Assembly (NCBI GenBank): GCA_035533755.1
Contig: DATLTC010000100.1
Location: 1-64,000, forward strand
Direction: 5' to 3'
From: Gemmatimonadaceae bacterium
GTDB taxonomy: Bacteria; Gemmatimonadota; Gemmatimonadetes; Gemmatimonadales; Gemmatimonadaceae
DNA length: 64,000 bases
In this document: one piece after another, positions 1 to 7,179 of the stretch
Numbering within the stretch: position 1 is the stretch's first letter
How the letters are laid out: every line of letters begins with the position of its first letter
Program-made: the position numbers and the translations under genes
The notes under the pieces: generated by a model
Databases searched by the model: none
Seen by the model: only the letters and a program-made list of their open reading frames with translations
Told to the model about the DNA's origin: nothing

Positions 1-537
1 GGGAGCCGCCACGCCGGCGTTGAGCGCACCGTGCAGGTGCGAGTGCAACTGGCGGTCCTGGCCCGCCGCCGCGCACGCCGCCACGATGCAGACCTCGCGG
101 CGCGCGAGATCGAGGCCGGGACGACTGAGCACCTTGCCGTACCCCTCGACGATCATCCATTCGTCCAGCGCGGGATGCAGTTGCCGGATGTTCTCGCGCA
201 GCCGGGCGTAGAACCCGCCATAGACCACCGCGCACGTTTCCTCTCCCGCCACGCGCCATGCCGCCGGGTCGCCATCGGCCGGCGGCGCCGCCGGCTCGGC
301 GTGCACCCGGCGCCATTCGCGCATCGCATTGAGCGTGCGCGGGAACCCCGCGAAGAGATAGGACTGCAGCAGAAGTTCCTCCACCCAGAGCGCGGGCACG
401 TCGTCGAGCACCGCGGCGATCCCGGCACGTTGTTCGGACTCGGTGCCCGCGGTGACCACGGCCGACAGCCGGACGAGGCGCGCGGTGGCGTCGTCCAGCG
501 CCTGGAGCGTAACCGGAGGGCGGGCGGCGGGCGTCAT
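1..537 (-). CDS. Carboxymuconolactone decarboxylase (CMD/AhpD-like) family protein, partial
   Basis: An open frame runs from an ATG at 537 off the left edge (179 codons visible, no stop). The middle has a helical segment reading LLLQSYLFAGFPR. It is followed by GYGKVLSRPGLDLARRE and then QLHSHLHGALNAG, the pattern of the CMD family, whose members are small helical proteins acting as decarboxylases or AhpD-like disulfide reductases. The AhpD CxxC pair is not obvious in the visible part; single cysteines occur near residues 101, 150 and 154. It lies 34 bp downstream of the asparaginase gene in the same direction, so probably one transcript. Family assignment is firm; the substrate cannot be told. 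Confidence 0.8.
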   Translation of the reverse strand, partial: MTPAARPPVTLQALDDATARLVRLSAVVTAGTESEQRAGIAAVLDDVPALWVEELLLQSYLFAGFPRTLNAMREWRRVHAEPAAPPADGDPAAWRVAGEETCAVVYGGFYARLRENIRQLHPALDEWMIVEGYGKVLSRPGLDLARREVCIVAACAAAGQDRQLHSHLHGALNAGVAAP

Positions 538-571
538 GATTGCGATGCCTGGCGGATCAATCGGGCGCCGA

Positions 572-1561
572 TCACGCGATGAGGCGCACGTCGCCCACGA
601 TCTCGCCGCGCGTGTTCCGGATGGGACGGCGGGCGATCTCCTCGAGCCGCGGCGGTAGCGTGGCCGGCAGCACGTCGAGCAACTGCAACGCGCGAAGCAG
701 CGCCGGATACTGGGCGCGTGCCGCGCCGTCCTCCACCTTGATCGCCACCCCGATCCCGCGGTCCAGGCTGAGCGCCGAGTGCACGCCCTCGGCGCCGACC
801 TTGGACACCACGCGGCCCGCCGTCTCCTCGATGAGAATGGTGTCGAAGCGGTCGGTGCCGCCGATCAGGAAGGGTCGCGTCTGCATCGCGTGCAGGATGC
901 GCGCCGCCGCCGGGTGTCCGTCGAGCGACGCCCTCGCTAGGCGCGCGTACGCCGTGGCCATGTGCGTGAGCGGGAGCGCGAACTCCACCACGCCGCAGCC
1001 GTCCACGGCGCGCCCGATGGCCTCCGGCGCGAGCGCCGACCAGTGGCTCACCGAGGCCAGACACCCCTGCTGCACCGCGTGATCCGGGCGCTCGTACCCC
1101 AGGGTGGGCCAGCCCGCCGTCTTGGCACGGGCCAGCATCGCCGCGTGCTTGCCCGAGCAATTGTTGTGGAGCCGCGTGGGGCGCTGCCCTGCGTCGCGGA
1201 GCAGCTTCGCGCCGCGCGCCGTGAGCGGCTCGTGCGGGCCGCAGGCGAGGTCGCCCGCCTCGAGCCCGAGGTCGTCGAGCATGCGCTGCACGATCGCCAC
1301 GTGCTCGGGCTCTCCGCCGTGCGACGCGCAGGCGAGCGCCAGCTGGTCGTCGCCCCAGCCCAGGGCGTCGAATCCGCCGGACTCGAGCAGCGGCATGACC
1401 TGGAAGGGCTTGCCGCACGAGCGCCAGTGCGTGGTCAACGTCGCATCGCGGGCATGCGCGAGCAACGCGCATGCCGGATCGACCACGGCCGCGTGCACGT
1501 GATGCAGCGATTCCACGCTGTCGCCACGCGTGACGACGACATCCAGTTGCAACTCGGTCAT
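572..1561 (-). CDS. L-asparaginase II family protein (PF06089 type)
   Basis: 329 residues from the ATG at 1561. An in-frame upstream start at 1609 would add 16 Pro-rich residues not expected for the family. Hallmarks are the near-central motif HNNCSGKHAAML, SCGKPFQ near the N-terminus and GGTDRFDT in the C-terminal third. These fit the AnsII-like family (Rhizobium etli type), which hydrolyses asparagine to aspartate and ammonia and is unrelated in sequence to E. coli AnsA/AnsB. Length matches the family. It is followed after 34 bp by the CMD-family gene. A perfect 7-bp hairpin (1582-1596) lies just upstream. No signal peptide is seen, so it is probably cytoplasmic. A second, unrelated asparaginase lies at 8497-9456. 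Confidence 0.9.
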   Translation of the reverse strand: MTELQLDVVVTRGDSVESLHHVHAAVVDPACALLAHARDATLTTHWRSCGKPFQVMPLLESGGFDALGWGDDQLALACASHGGEPEHVAIVQRMLDDLGLEAGDLACGPHEPLTARGAKLLRDAGQRPTRLHNNCSGKHAAMLARAKTAGWPTLGYERPDHAVQQGCLASVSHWSALAPEAIGRAVDGCGVVEFALPLTHMATAYARLARASLDGHPAAARILHAMQTRPFLIGGTDRFDTILIEETAGRVVSKVGAEGVHSALSLDRGIGVAIKVEDGAARAQYPALLRALQLLDVLPATLPPRLEEIARRPIRNTRGEIVGDVRLIA

Positions 1562-1581
1562 GCGGGGGTCCGGAGGTGGGC

Positions 1582-1596
1582 TGGCGCCGGGCGCCA
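1582..1596. other. Short perfect hairpin upstream of the asparaginase II gene
   Basis: TGGCGCC and GGCGCCA flank a single base, giving a 7-bp stem in the 75-bp gap between the EamA transporter stop (1637) and the asparaginase start (1561). There is no T-run on the minus strand. It could be a weak terminator of the transporter transcript or a leader structure. Only the sequence symmetry is seen. Confidence 0.4.
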
Positions 1597-1636
1597 ACCA
1601 TTGAAACATAACGAGGCGCGAGGCGCGCTCGGCGGC

Positions 1637-2515
1637 CTATCGCGCCGCTCGGCTGGCCCGGGCGATCCCGTACAGGACCAGCGCCCCGCCCGCCACCGTC
1701 CCCCAGTTGGGCAACTCGCGGATGCCGGGCAGCAGGGCCGCAAGGATCGTGGCGCCGATTGGCTCGCAGAGCAGCGCCAGATTGACCACGTACGCCGGCA
1801 CGTAGCGGAGCGCGTAGTTGAACCCCGTGTGCCCAAGCAGCATCGGCCCCAGCGCCAGCGCCGCGAAGATCGCCAATTCATGCGGCGGCTGCGGAAGCAG
1901 CGCCACGTGGGTGGCTTGCGCGGCCAGCACCAGCACCGCGAAGCAGGCGCCGTACACGACGGCGACATACGGCCACAGGTCGAGCGTGGCCCGCAGCTTG
2001 CGCCCGGCCACGAAGTAGCAGGCGCCGGCGATGGCGCCCGTGAACGCCAGCCCGTCGCCGAGCAACGCGCGGCTGCCCTGCCCCGCCCCTTCGCGCAGCA
2101 GGTCCGGCAGCGCCACCACCACCGCCCCGGCCATGGCGATCATGATCCCGCCCCACTGGCGGCGGGTCGGGTTCTCGTGCAGCCACACCACCGACAGCAA
2201 TCCCACCACCGCCGGCTGCATGTCCACCAGCACCACCGAGGCGGACACCGTGGTGAGGCTCAGCGACGCGTTCCATGACCAGAAATGGATGGCGAGCATG
2301 GCGCCGGCGCCGAGCGCCACCATGAGGTCGCGCGCCTTCAGCACGCGGAGTTGCCGCCAACTGCCCGTGGCAACGAGCGCGACGGCCACCACGATCAGCG
2401 AAAACCCCAGCCGCCCCGCCGCCACCGTGAGCGCCGGCGCCCCCGACAGCCTGGTGAGTGGGCCACCCAGCGAGATGCCGAGGATGGCGAACGCGATGGC
2501 GACGGTGGGCGACAT
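1637..2515 (-). CDS. EamA/DMT-superfamily permease
   Basis: 292 residues from the ATG at 2515; a longer in-frame start at 2617 adds 34 Arg/Pro-rich residues unlike a membrane N-terminus. The protein is almost wholly hydrophobic, with about ten predicted membrane segments in two repeated halves, the EamA duplication. The first half contains the typical end VWLHENPTRRQWGG, and the second half ends in LPNWGTVAGGALVLYG. DMT permeases move metabolites such as amino acids or purines across the inner membrane; the substrate cannot be inferred. It is divergent from the heptose kinase gene (128 bp between start codons). A -35-like TGGACA (2546-2551 complement) lies 17 bp from a weak -10 that ends 7 bp before the ATG. 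Confidence 0.88.
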   Translation of the reverse strand: MSPTVAIAFAILGISLGGPLTRLSGAPALTVAAGRLGFSLIVVAVALVATGSWRQLRVLKARDLMVALGAGAMLAIHFWSWNASLSLTTVSASVVLVDMQPAVVGLLSVVWLHENPTRRQWGGIMIAMAGAVVVALPDLLREGAGQGSRALLGDGLAFTGAIAGACYFVAGRKLRATLDLWPYVAVVYGACFAVLVLAAQATHVALLPQPPHELAIFAALALGPMLLGHTGFNYALRYVPAYVVNLALLCEPIGATILAALLPGIRELPNWGTVAGGALVLYGIARASRAAR

Positions 2516-2605
2516 TCGCCAAAGGCTGCCATCGGCGGGGCGCCCTGTCCAGGGGGCCCGCGCACATCGCGACCGCGGCGGCGGGTGGATCGCGCGCGCG
2601 GATCG

Positions 2606-2635
2606 TTGACCGCGCATCCCGCTTGCGGGTAGCTT
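2606..2635 (+). promoter_or_regulatory. Candidate promoter of the heptose kinase gene, probably leaderless
   Basis: TTGACC (2606-2611), an 18-bp spacer and TAGCTT (2630-2635) stand eight bases before the ATG at 2644. If used, transcription would begin at or within a base or two of the start codon, leaving no room for a ribosome binding site. None is visible upstream of the ATG. This is inferred from hexamer similarity only. Confidence 0.4.
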
Positions 2636-2643
2636 CCCTGCCC

Positions 2644-3660
2644 ATGCCCCTGTCCATCAGCCGCACCCGTCTCACCGCGCTGCTCGACGCCGCCGCCCAG
2701 CAGCAGGTGGCCGTGGTCGGCGACGCGATGCTCGATGTGTATCTGATCGGCGACGTCGAGCGCATCTCGCCCGAAGCGCCGGTGCCGGTGGTGCGGGTGC
2801 GCGAGCGCCGCTACGCGCTGGGCGGCGCCGCGAACGTGGCCCAGAACGTGTGCGCGATGGGCGCCCGCTGCCGGCTGGTGGGCGCGGTGGGGACCGACGC
2901 CGGCGGATCCACGCTGCGCACGATGCTGGAGCAGATGTCGGTCTACGCCGATCACCTGGTGGAGGTGGAGCGACCCACCACCACCAAGACGCGAGTGGTG
3001 GCGCGGGCCCAGCAGATGGTCCGGGTGGACGAGGAGGACGACTCCGACCTCGCGCCGAGCGAGATCGCGCGCCTGCTCGACGCGGTGCAATCCGCCATCG
3101 AATCGTCGGACGCGCTGGTGCTCGAGGACTACAACAAGGGCGTCCTCGTGCCGGAGGTGATCGCCCGCGCCATTGCCTGGGCGCAAGCGCGCCGGATCCC
3201 GATCGTCGTCGACCCCAAGTACCGCAACTTCTTCGCGTATCGCGGCGCGACGGTGTTCAAGCCCAACCGGCGCGAGCTCGAAGCCGCGCTCGGGGCGGCA
3301 ATCAATCTCGACGACCCGCACGCGCTCCCCGAGACCTTCGCCCGCCTCGGCGTGGACCATCTGCTGCTCACCCTCGGCGAGCGCGGCATGGCCCTGCTCT
3401 CCCCGGATGGCGCCGTGCTCCGGATCCCGACCATGGCGCGCGAGGTGTACGACGTGGTGGGCGCCGGCGACACGGTCACCGCGTATCTCGGGGCGATGCT
3501 GGCCGCCGGCGCCACGGCCGCCGAAGCGGCGGTGATCGCGAACTATGCCGCCGGCGTGGAGGTGGGCAAGCTGGGCGCCGCCACCGTGACGCCGGCCGAG
3601 GTGCTGGCGTCGTACGACGGATTCATGGAGCGGCAGGAGCAACAAGCGCGGACGTCCTGA
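2644..3660 (+). CDS. hldA: D-glycero-beta-D-manno-heptose-7-phosphate kinase (RfaE1/HldE N-terminal type)
   Basis: 338 residues from the ATG at 2644, a PfkB/ribokinase-fold kinase. Visible motifs are VVGDAMLDVYLIG at the N-terminus, GGAANVAQN (substrate binding), DYNKGVL in the centre, DPKYRN, KPNRRE, and the anion hole/catalytic GAGDTVTAY in the last third. It phosphorylates heptose 7-phosphate to the 1,7-bisphosphate in the ADP-heptose pathway for lipopolysaccharide core. Unlike E. coli HldE there is no C-terminal nucleotidyltransferase domain, so a separate HldC-type gene should exist elsewhere. GmhA, the preceding enzyme, is at 10205-10780. One of few plus-strand genes; 60 bp upstream of a tRNA. 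Symbol follows the monofunctional naming. Confidence 0.93.
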   Translation: MPLSISRTRLTALLDAAAQQQVAVVGDAMLDVYLIGDVERISPEAPVPVVRVRERRYALGGAANVAQNVCAMGARCRLVGAVGTDAGGSTLRTMLEQMSVYADHLVEVERPTTTKTRVVARAQQMVRVDEEDDSDLAPSEIARLLDAVQSAIESSDALVLEDYNKGVLVPEVIARAIAWAQARRIPIVVDPKYRNFFAYRGATVFKPNRRELEAALGAAINLDDPHALPETFARLGVDHLLLTLGERGMALLSPDGAVLRIPTMAREVYDVVGAGDTVTAYLGAMLAAGATAAEAAVIANYAAGVEVGKLGAATVTPAEVLASYDGFMERQEQQARTS

Positions 3661-3676
3661 CCGTGCCGGGCGTCGC

Positions 3677-3705
3677 TTGCGTGGCGCCGGGACCTCCGAT
3701 AACTA
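3677..3705 (+). promoter_or_regulatory. Candidate promoter of the tRNA-CAU gene
   Basis: TTGCGT (3677-3682) is followed 17 bp later by the AT-rich TAACTA (3700-3705), about 15 bp before the mature tRNA. This is the only AT-rich block between the kinase stop and the tRNA. Weak match to consensus. Confidence 0.3.
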
Positions 3706-3720
3706 GAAGGCGCGGGACGC

Positions 3721-3794
3721 GGGGCCTTAGCTCAGCTGGTTAGAGCAGTGGACTCATAATCCAACGGTCGCAGGTTCGATCCCTGCAGGCCCCA
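3721..3794 (+). tRNA. tRNA with CAU anticodon (tRNA-Ile2 or elongator tRNA-Met)
   Basis: A full cloverleaf can be drawn: a perfect 7-bp acceptor stem GGGGCCU/AGGCCCC, D arm GCUC/GAGC, anticodon loop CUCAUAA (anticodon CAU), T arm GCAGG/CCUGC with UUCGAUC loop, and discriminator A. No CCA is encoded. The top pair of the anticodon stem is a G-A mismatch (27-43). CAU is read as Met or, after lysidine modification by TilS, as Ile (AUA). The C5-G68 pair and UUAGCUCAG start recall E. coli tRNA-Ile2, but this is not decisive. It is not initiator tRNA: the three G-C pairs above the anticodon loop are absent. Confidence 0.93.
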
Positions 3795-3884
3795 TGCGAA
3801 CGCCGGACGCGCGAAGGACTACCATCGCCGTTCCCGGCTCGTTAGGTTTTTCGGACTGCATGCGCCGTGCGCGGCGCGTGGCTT

Positions 3885-3958
3885 GGTCGCGTAGCTCAGC
3901 TGGTTAGAGCGCTGGTCTCACATACCAGAGGTCCGGGGTTCGAGTCCCTGCGCGACCA
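3885..3958 (+). tRNA. tRNA-Val (CAC)
   Basis: The cloverleaf has acceptor stem GGUCGCG/CGCGACC, D arm GCUC/GAGC, anticodon stem CUGGU/ACCAG with loop CUCACAU (anticodon CAC, reads GUG), T arm CGGGG/CCCUG (one G-U pair) and discriminator A. No CCA is encoded; a CCA-adding enzyme is at 7176-8504. It follows the CAU tRNA by 90 bp and ends two bases before a perfect palindrome that probably terminates both convergent transcripts. Confidence 0.96.
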
Positions 3959-3960
3959 TT

Positions 3961-3992
3961 GAACAGGGGGGCCCGATCGGGCCCCCCTGTTC
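3961..3992. terminator. Perfect 32-bp palindrome, probable bidirectional terminator
   Basis: Bases 3961-3992 are an exact self-complementary 32-mer (arms GAACAGGGGGGCCCGA and its complement, no unpaired loop in the DNA sense). It lies two bases after tRNA-Val and 24 bp beyond the hflX stop, between convergent genes. The adjoining bases (GTTCGT) are only slightly T-rich. Position and symmetry suggest a hairpin ending transcription from both sides. Confidence 0.75.
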
Positions 3993-4016
3993 GTTCGTCC
4001 CCGCGGCGCCGAGGTC

Positions 4017-5303
4017 TCAGACCGGTTCGACGGTCGCGCCGGCACGCCGCAGCCGGCCCGCCAGCGCCTCATCCACGCGGGCCCGCACGACCAGACGGTC
4101 GCCGTCCGCCCGCTGATCGAGCACCTCGCCGTGGCGGTGGATGTCCGACAGCAGCTTCCCGTCGGCCGGCGACATGCGGATTTCCGAGAGCGGCCGGCGC
4201 GCGCGCACCGCGGCCAGCAACGCCCGGCGCAGCGGCTCCAACCCACCCTCGGCGACCGCGGACACGAAGATCGCGCCCGGCGACGCCGTGGACATCCGCG
4301 CCTGCAGCGCCAGCAGCGCGTCGTCGGACAGCGCGTCGATCTTGTTGAACACGAGCAGCGTGGCCTGGTCCTGCAACCCCAACTCCTCGAGCACCTGCTC
4401 CACCACCTGGCGCTGGTCCTCCCACGCCGGATGGCTGGCGTCGATCACATGGAGCAGCAGATCGGAATCGCGCGTCTCCTCGAGCGTGGCGCGGAACGAC
4501 GCCACCAGGTGGTGCGGCAGCTTGCGGATGAAGCCGACCGTGTCGGTGACCAGGGCGCGCGAATTCTCGCCCAGCTCCACGTCGCGCGTGAGCGGGTCGA
4601 GGGTGGCGAACAGGCGGTCCTCCACGAACACGTCGGGCGCGGAGGCGAGCCCACGGAGGATCGAGGACTTGCCGGCATTGGTGTAGCCCACGAGCGACGC
4701 CCTGAAACTGCCCTGCCGCGACTGGCGCTGGACCGCGCGCGACTTGATCACGTCCTGCAGCCGCTCCCGGAGCAGCTTGATGCGGTGGTTAATCAGCCGC
4801 CGGTCGGTTTCCAGCTGCGTTTCTCCGGGGCCGCGCACGCCGATGCCGCCGCGGAACTTCTCCAGGTGCGTCCACATCCGGGTGAGCCTCGGCAGCATGT
4901 ATTCCAGCTGGGCGAGTTCCACCTGCATCTTGGCTTCGCTGCTCCGCGCCCGCGTGGCGAAGATGTCGAGGATCAATTCGGCGCGGTCCACCACGCGCTG
5001 CCCGATCGCATCCTCGATGTTCTTGCCCTGCGACGGCGACAGCTCGTCGTCGAAGATCACCAGCGTGGCCCCGGTCTCAAGCACCTTGAGCCGCAGCTCG
5101 TCGAGCTTGCCCGAGCCCAGATACGTGCCGGCATGCGGCCGGTCGATCTGCTGCGTGAGTTCGCCCACCACGTGGGCGCCGGCGGTGTCGGCCAGGCGCT
5201 GGAGCTCGCGCAGATGCTCGTCCATCGCTTGCCGGGCGCCGGCGCGCTTGCGCGGGGCGCCCACCAGGAGGGCCCGATCAACGGGCGGCGTGACGGTGAT
5301 CAA
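4017..5303 (-). CDS. hflX: GTPase HflX
   Basis: 428 residues if the TTG at 5303 is used; the first ATG (5225) would remove 26 residues, including ALLVG, which resembles the start of other HflX proteins. The N-terminal nucleotide-binding domain carries GSGKLDELR and FDDELSPSQ. A linker follows with GGIGVRGPGETQLETDRR, the HflX signature. The GTPase domain has G1 GYTNAGKSS, G3 DTVGFIRKLPH and G4 NKID. HflX binds the 50S subunit and rescues or splits stalled ribosomes, mainly in stress. It is the last gene of the long minus-strand run and ends 24 bp before the terminator palindrome. Confidence 0.95.
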   Translation of the reverse strand: MITVTPPVDRALLVGAPRKRAGARQAMDEHLRELQRLADTAGAHVVGELTQQIDRPHAGTYLGSGKLDELRLKVLETGATLVIFDDELSPSQGKNIEDAIGQRVVDRAELILDIFATRARSSEAKMQVELAQLEYMLPRLTRMWTHLEKFRGGIGVRGPGETQLETDRRLINHRIKLLRERLQDVIKSRAVQRQSRQGSFRASLVGYTNAGKSSILRGLASAPDVFVEDRLFATLDPLTRDVELGENSRALVTDTVGFIRKLPHHLVASFRATLEETRDSDLLLHVIDASHPAWEDQRQVVEQVLEELGLQDQATLLVFNKIDALSDDALLALQARMSTASPGAIFVSAVAEGGLEPLRRALLAAVRARRPLSEIRMSPADGKLLSDIHRHGEVLDQRADGDRLVVRARVDEALAGRLRRAGATVEPV

Positions 5304-5327
5304 TTCGCGTGCGATACGAGCCTCCGC

Positions 5328-5801
5328 TCAGCGCAATTTTGAATTCAGGGTGGAGAACCGGCCCCTGGACGTGAACGGGAACGTCCGCGTGCCGATCGGC
5401 GAGCCCACGGTCACGTCGCCGACGATCTGATAGTCCACGGCGCCCGTCTGCATGAGCTCGCGCCCGGCCGCGTTCACCCCGTTGTACGAGAACTGCACCG
5501 GGATGTGCACGATCGTAGAGTCGCCGCTCCGGAACGCCTGGCGATCGGTGAGCGTGCCGTCGGCCACGGCTACGGTATCGACGAACAGCTGGTAGCGCAG
5601 CTGCGTGGCGTCGAGCTGGTAGTCGTTGGGATTGTACACGCTGACCACCACGTCGAGGTTACCGCCGAACACGCCGAGCCCCACGAGTCGAACGTCCCGC
5701 AGCGTGACCACGGGCTGCTTGAACAGCTGGCGCCCGAGGAACGAACAGCCGCCGATCGCCACCAGAGCCACAACGCCGATCAGGAATCGCTTCATGCGCA
5801 T
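5328..5801 (-). CDS. LEA14/WHy-domain lipoprotein
   Basis: 157 residues. The N-terminus has two basic residues, a hydrophobic stretch and IGGC at about residue 19, which fits a lipoprotein signal. The rest is one all-beta domain with VTLRDVRLVGLGVFGGNLDVVVSVYNPNDY, cut short here, the NPN pattern of LEA type 2/WHy domains. These immunoglobulin-like domains are found in plant desiccation proteins and many bacterial envelope proteins; the bacterial role is not settled. Two start codons are possible: ATG 5801 or ATG 5795, the latter better spaced from GGAG. It lies between rarA (10 bp) and hflX (24 bp), presumably cotranscribed. Confidence 0.75.
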   Translation of the reverse strand: MRMKRFLIGVVALVAIGGCSFLGRQLFKQPVVTLRDVRLVGLGVFGGNLDVVVSVYNPNDYQLDATQLRYQLFVDTVAVADGTLTDRQAFRSGDSTIVHIPVQFSYNGVNAAGRELMQTGAVDYQIVGDVTVGSPIGTRTFPFTSRGRFSTLNSKLR

Positions 5802-5811
5802 TCTCCGCTCC

Positions 5812-7179
5812 TCATTCGGCCGCGCTTGATTCGCCGGCCTTGCGTTTGAGATCCGCCCACCAGGCCAGGCGCTTGGCGATTTCCTTCTCGAAGCCGAACG
5901 GGCCCGGTGTGAAGAACGCGGTGCCGAGCAGGCGTTCCGGCAAGTACTCCTGCGGAATGTACGCCTCCGGCACCGCGTGTGCGTACTGATACCCTTCCCC
6001 GTAGCCCAGTTCCTTCATCAGGCCGGTGGGCGCATTGCGAATGTGGAGGGGCACCGGCTCGGCCGGCGTGTCGCGCGCCGCGGCCAGCGCCGCATCGAGG
6101 GCGCGCTTGGTGCTGTTGGACTTTGGCGCCGTCGCGAGGTACACGGTCATCTCGGCCAGCGGCAGGTAGCCTTCGGGCGCGCCGAGCATGTGGAAGGCAT
6201 CGCGCGCCGCCACGGCCAGCTTCAACGCGTCGGGATCGGCGAGCCCGATGTCCTCGGCCGCCATCGCGATCGCGCGCCGGAACAGGACCATGGGATCGGC
6301 GCCGCCCTCGATCATGCGTGCCATCCAGTAGAGCGCGCCCTGCGGATCGCTGCCGCGCAGGCTCTTGTGGTAGGCGCTGAGCATGTTGTACGCCTCCTCG
6401 CCGCCCTTGTCGAAGCGCGCGAACCGTAGCTGCAGCGCCTCGCGCACCTGGGCCGCGTCCAGGTGGCCGGCCTTGCCCACGTGCCCCGCCGCCGCCTCGA
6501 GCACCGTGAGGGCGCGCCGGGCGTCACCGTCAGCCTCCGTGGCCAGCAGCGCGATCGCCGCATCGTCCACGGTCAGGGTCCATGTGCCCAGCCCACGCTC
6601 GGCGTCCGACAGGGCACGCCGCAACACGATCGCCAGGTCCTCCGCCGCCAGCGGACGCAGCACGAACACGCGCAGCCGCGACAGCAGGGCCCCGTTGATC
6701 TCGAACGAGGGATTCTCGGTGGTGGCGCCGATGAGCGTGATCGTCCCCGATTCCACGTGCGGCAGGAACGCATCCTGCTGGGCCTTGTTGAACCGGTGGA
6801 TCTCGTCGGCGAACAGAATCGTGCCCCGCCCCATGGCGCGGCGCGACTCCGCCTCGGCCACGATCTCCCGCACGCGCGGCACGCCTTCGGTGACCGCCGA
6901 GAACGACACGAACTCGCGCTCGGTGTGCCGCGCGATGAGGCGCGCGAGCGTCGTCTTGCCGGTGCCGGGAGGCCCCCAGAATACCATCGACCCCACCGTC
7001 CCCGATTCGATGGCCGTGCGCAACGGCTTGCCCGGCGCGAGCAGGTGCTCCTGGCCCACGAACTCCTCGAGCGTGCGCGGGCGCATGCGCGCCGCCAGCG
7101 GCGCGTCGTCGGGGCGCGCCCAGAGCGAGTCGCCGCCGGGCGCGCGGCCGCGTCCGCGGTCCCGGCCGGCCGGCGTCAC
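5812..7179 (-). CDS. rarA: Replication-associated recombination protein A, AAA+ ATPase (RarA/MgsA)
   Basis: 455 residues from a GTG at 7179 that overlaps the cca stop as GTGA. The frame is open further upstream, but that stretch lies inside cca and is low complexity. It has Walker A GPPGTGKTT, Walker B LFADEIHRFNKAQQD, sensor 1 GATTENPSFE and arginine finger SRLRVF. The C-terminal tetramerisation part contains KSLRGSDPQGALYW and MAAEDIGLADP, both characteristic of RarA/WRNIP1. RarA acts at stalled replication forks and interacts with SSB; ssb is at 52315-52809. Start choice rests on the overlap and on family length (about 447 in E. coli). Confidence 0.95.
   Translation of the reverse strand: MTPAGRDRGRGRAPGGDSLWARPDDAPLAARMRPRTLEEFVGQEHLLAPGKPLRTAIESGTVGSMVFWGPPGTGKTTLARLIARHTEREFVSFSAVTEGVPRVREIVAEAESRRAMGRGTILFADEIHRFNKAQQDAFLPHVESGTITLIGATTENPSFEINGALLSRLRVFVLRPLAAEDLAIVLRRALSDAERGLGTWTLTVDDAAIALLATEADGDARRALTVLEAAAGHVGKAGHLDAAQVREALQLRFARFDKGGEEAYNMLSAYHKSLRGSDPQGALYWMARMIEGGADPMVLFRRAIAMAAEDIGLADPDALKLAVAARDAFHMLGAPEGYLPLAEMTVYLATAPKSNSTKRALDAALAAARDTPAEPVPLHIRNAPTGLMKELGYGEGYQYAHAVPEAYIPQEYLPERLLGTAFFTPGPFGFEKEIAKRLAWWADLKRKAGESSAAE

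Noticed and set aside
3896-4246. A minus-strand frame ending RDSNPGPLVCETSALTS across tRNA-Val
   Set aside because: That peptide is the well-known false translation of the complement of a tRNA gene; the frame also runs through the terminator and the end of hflX in the wrong frame.
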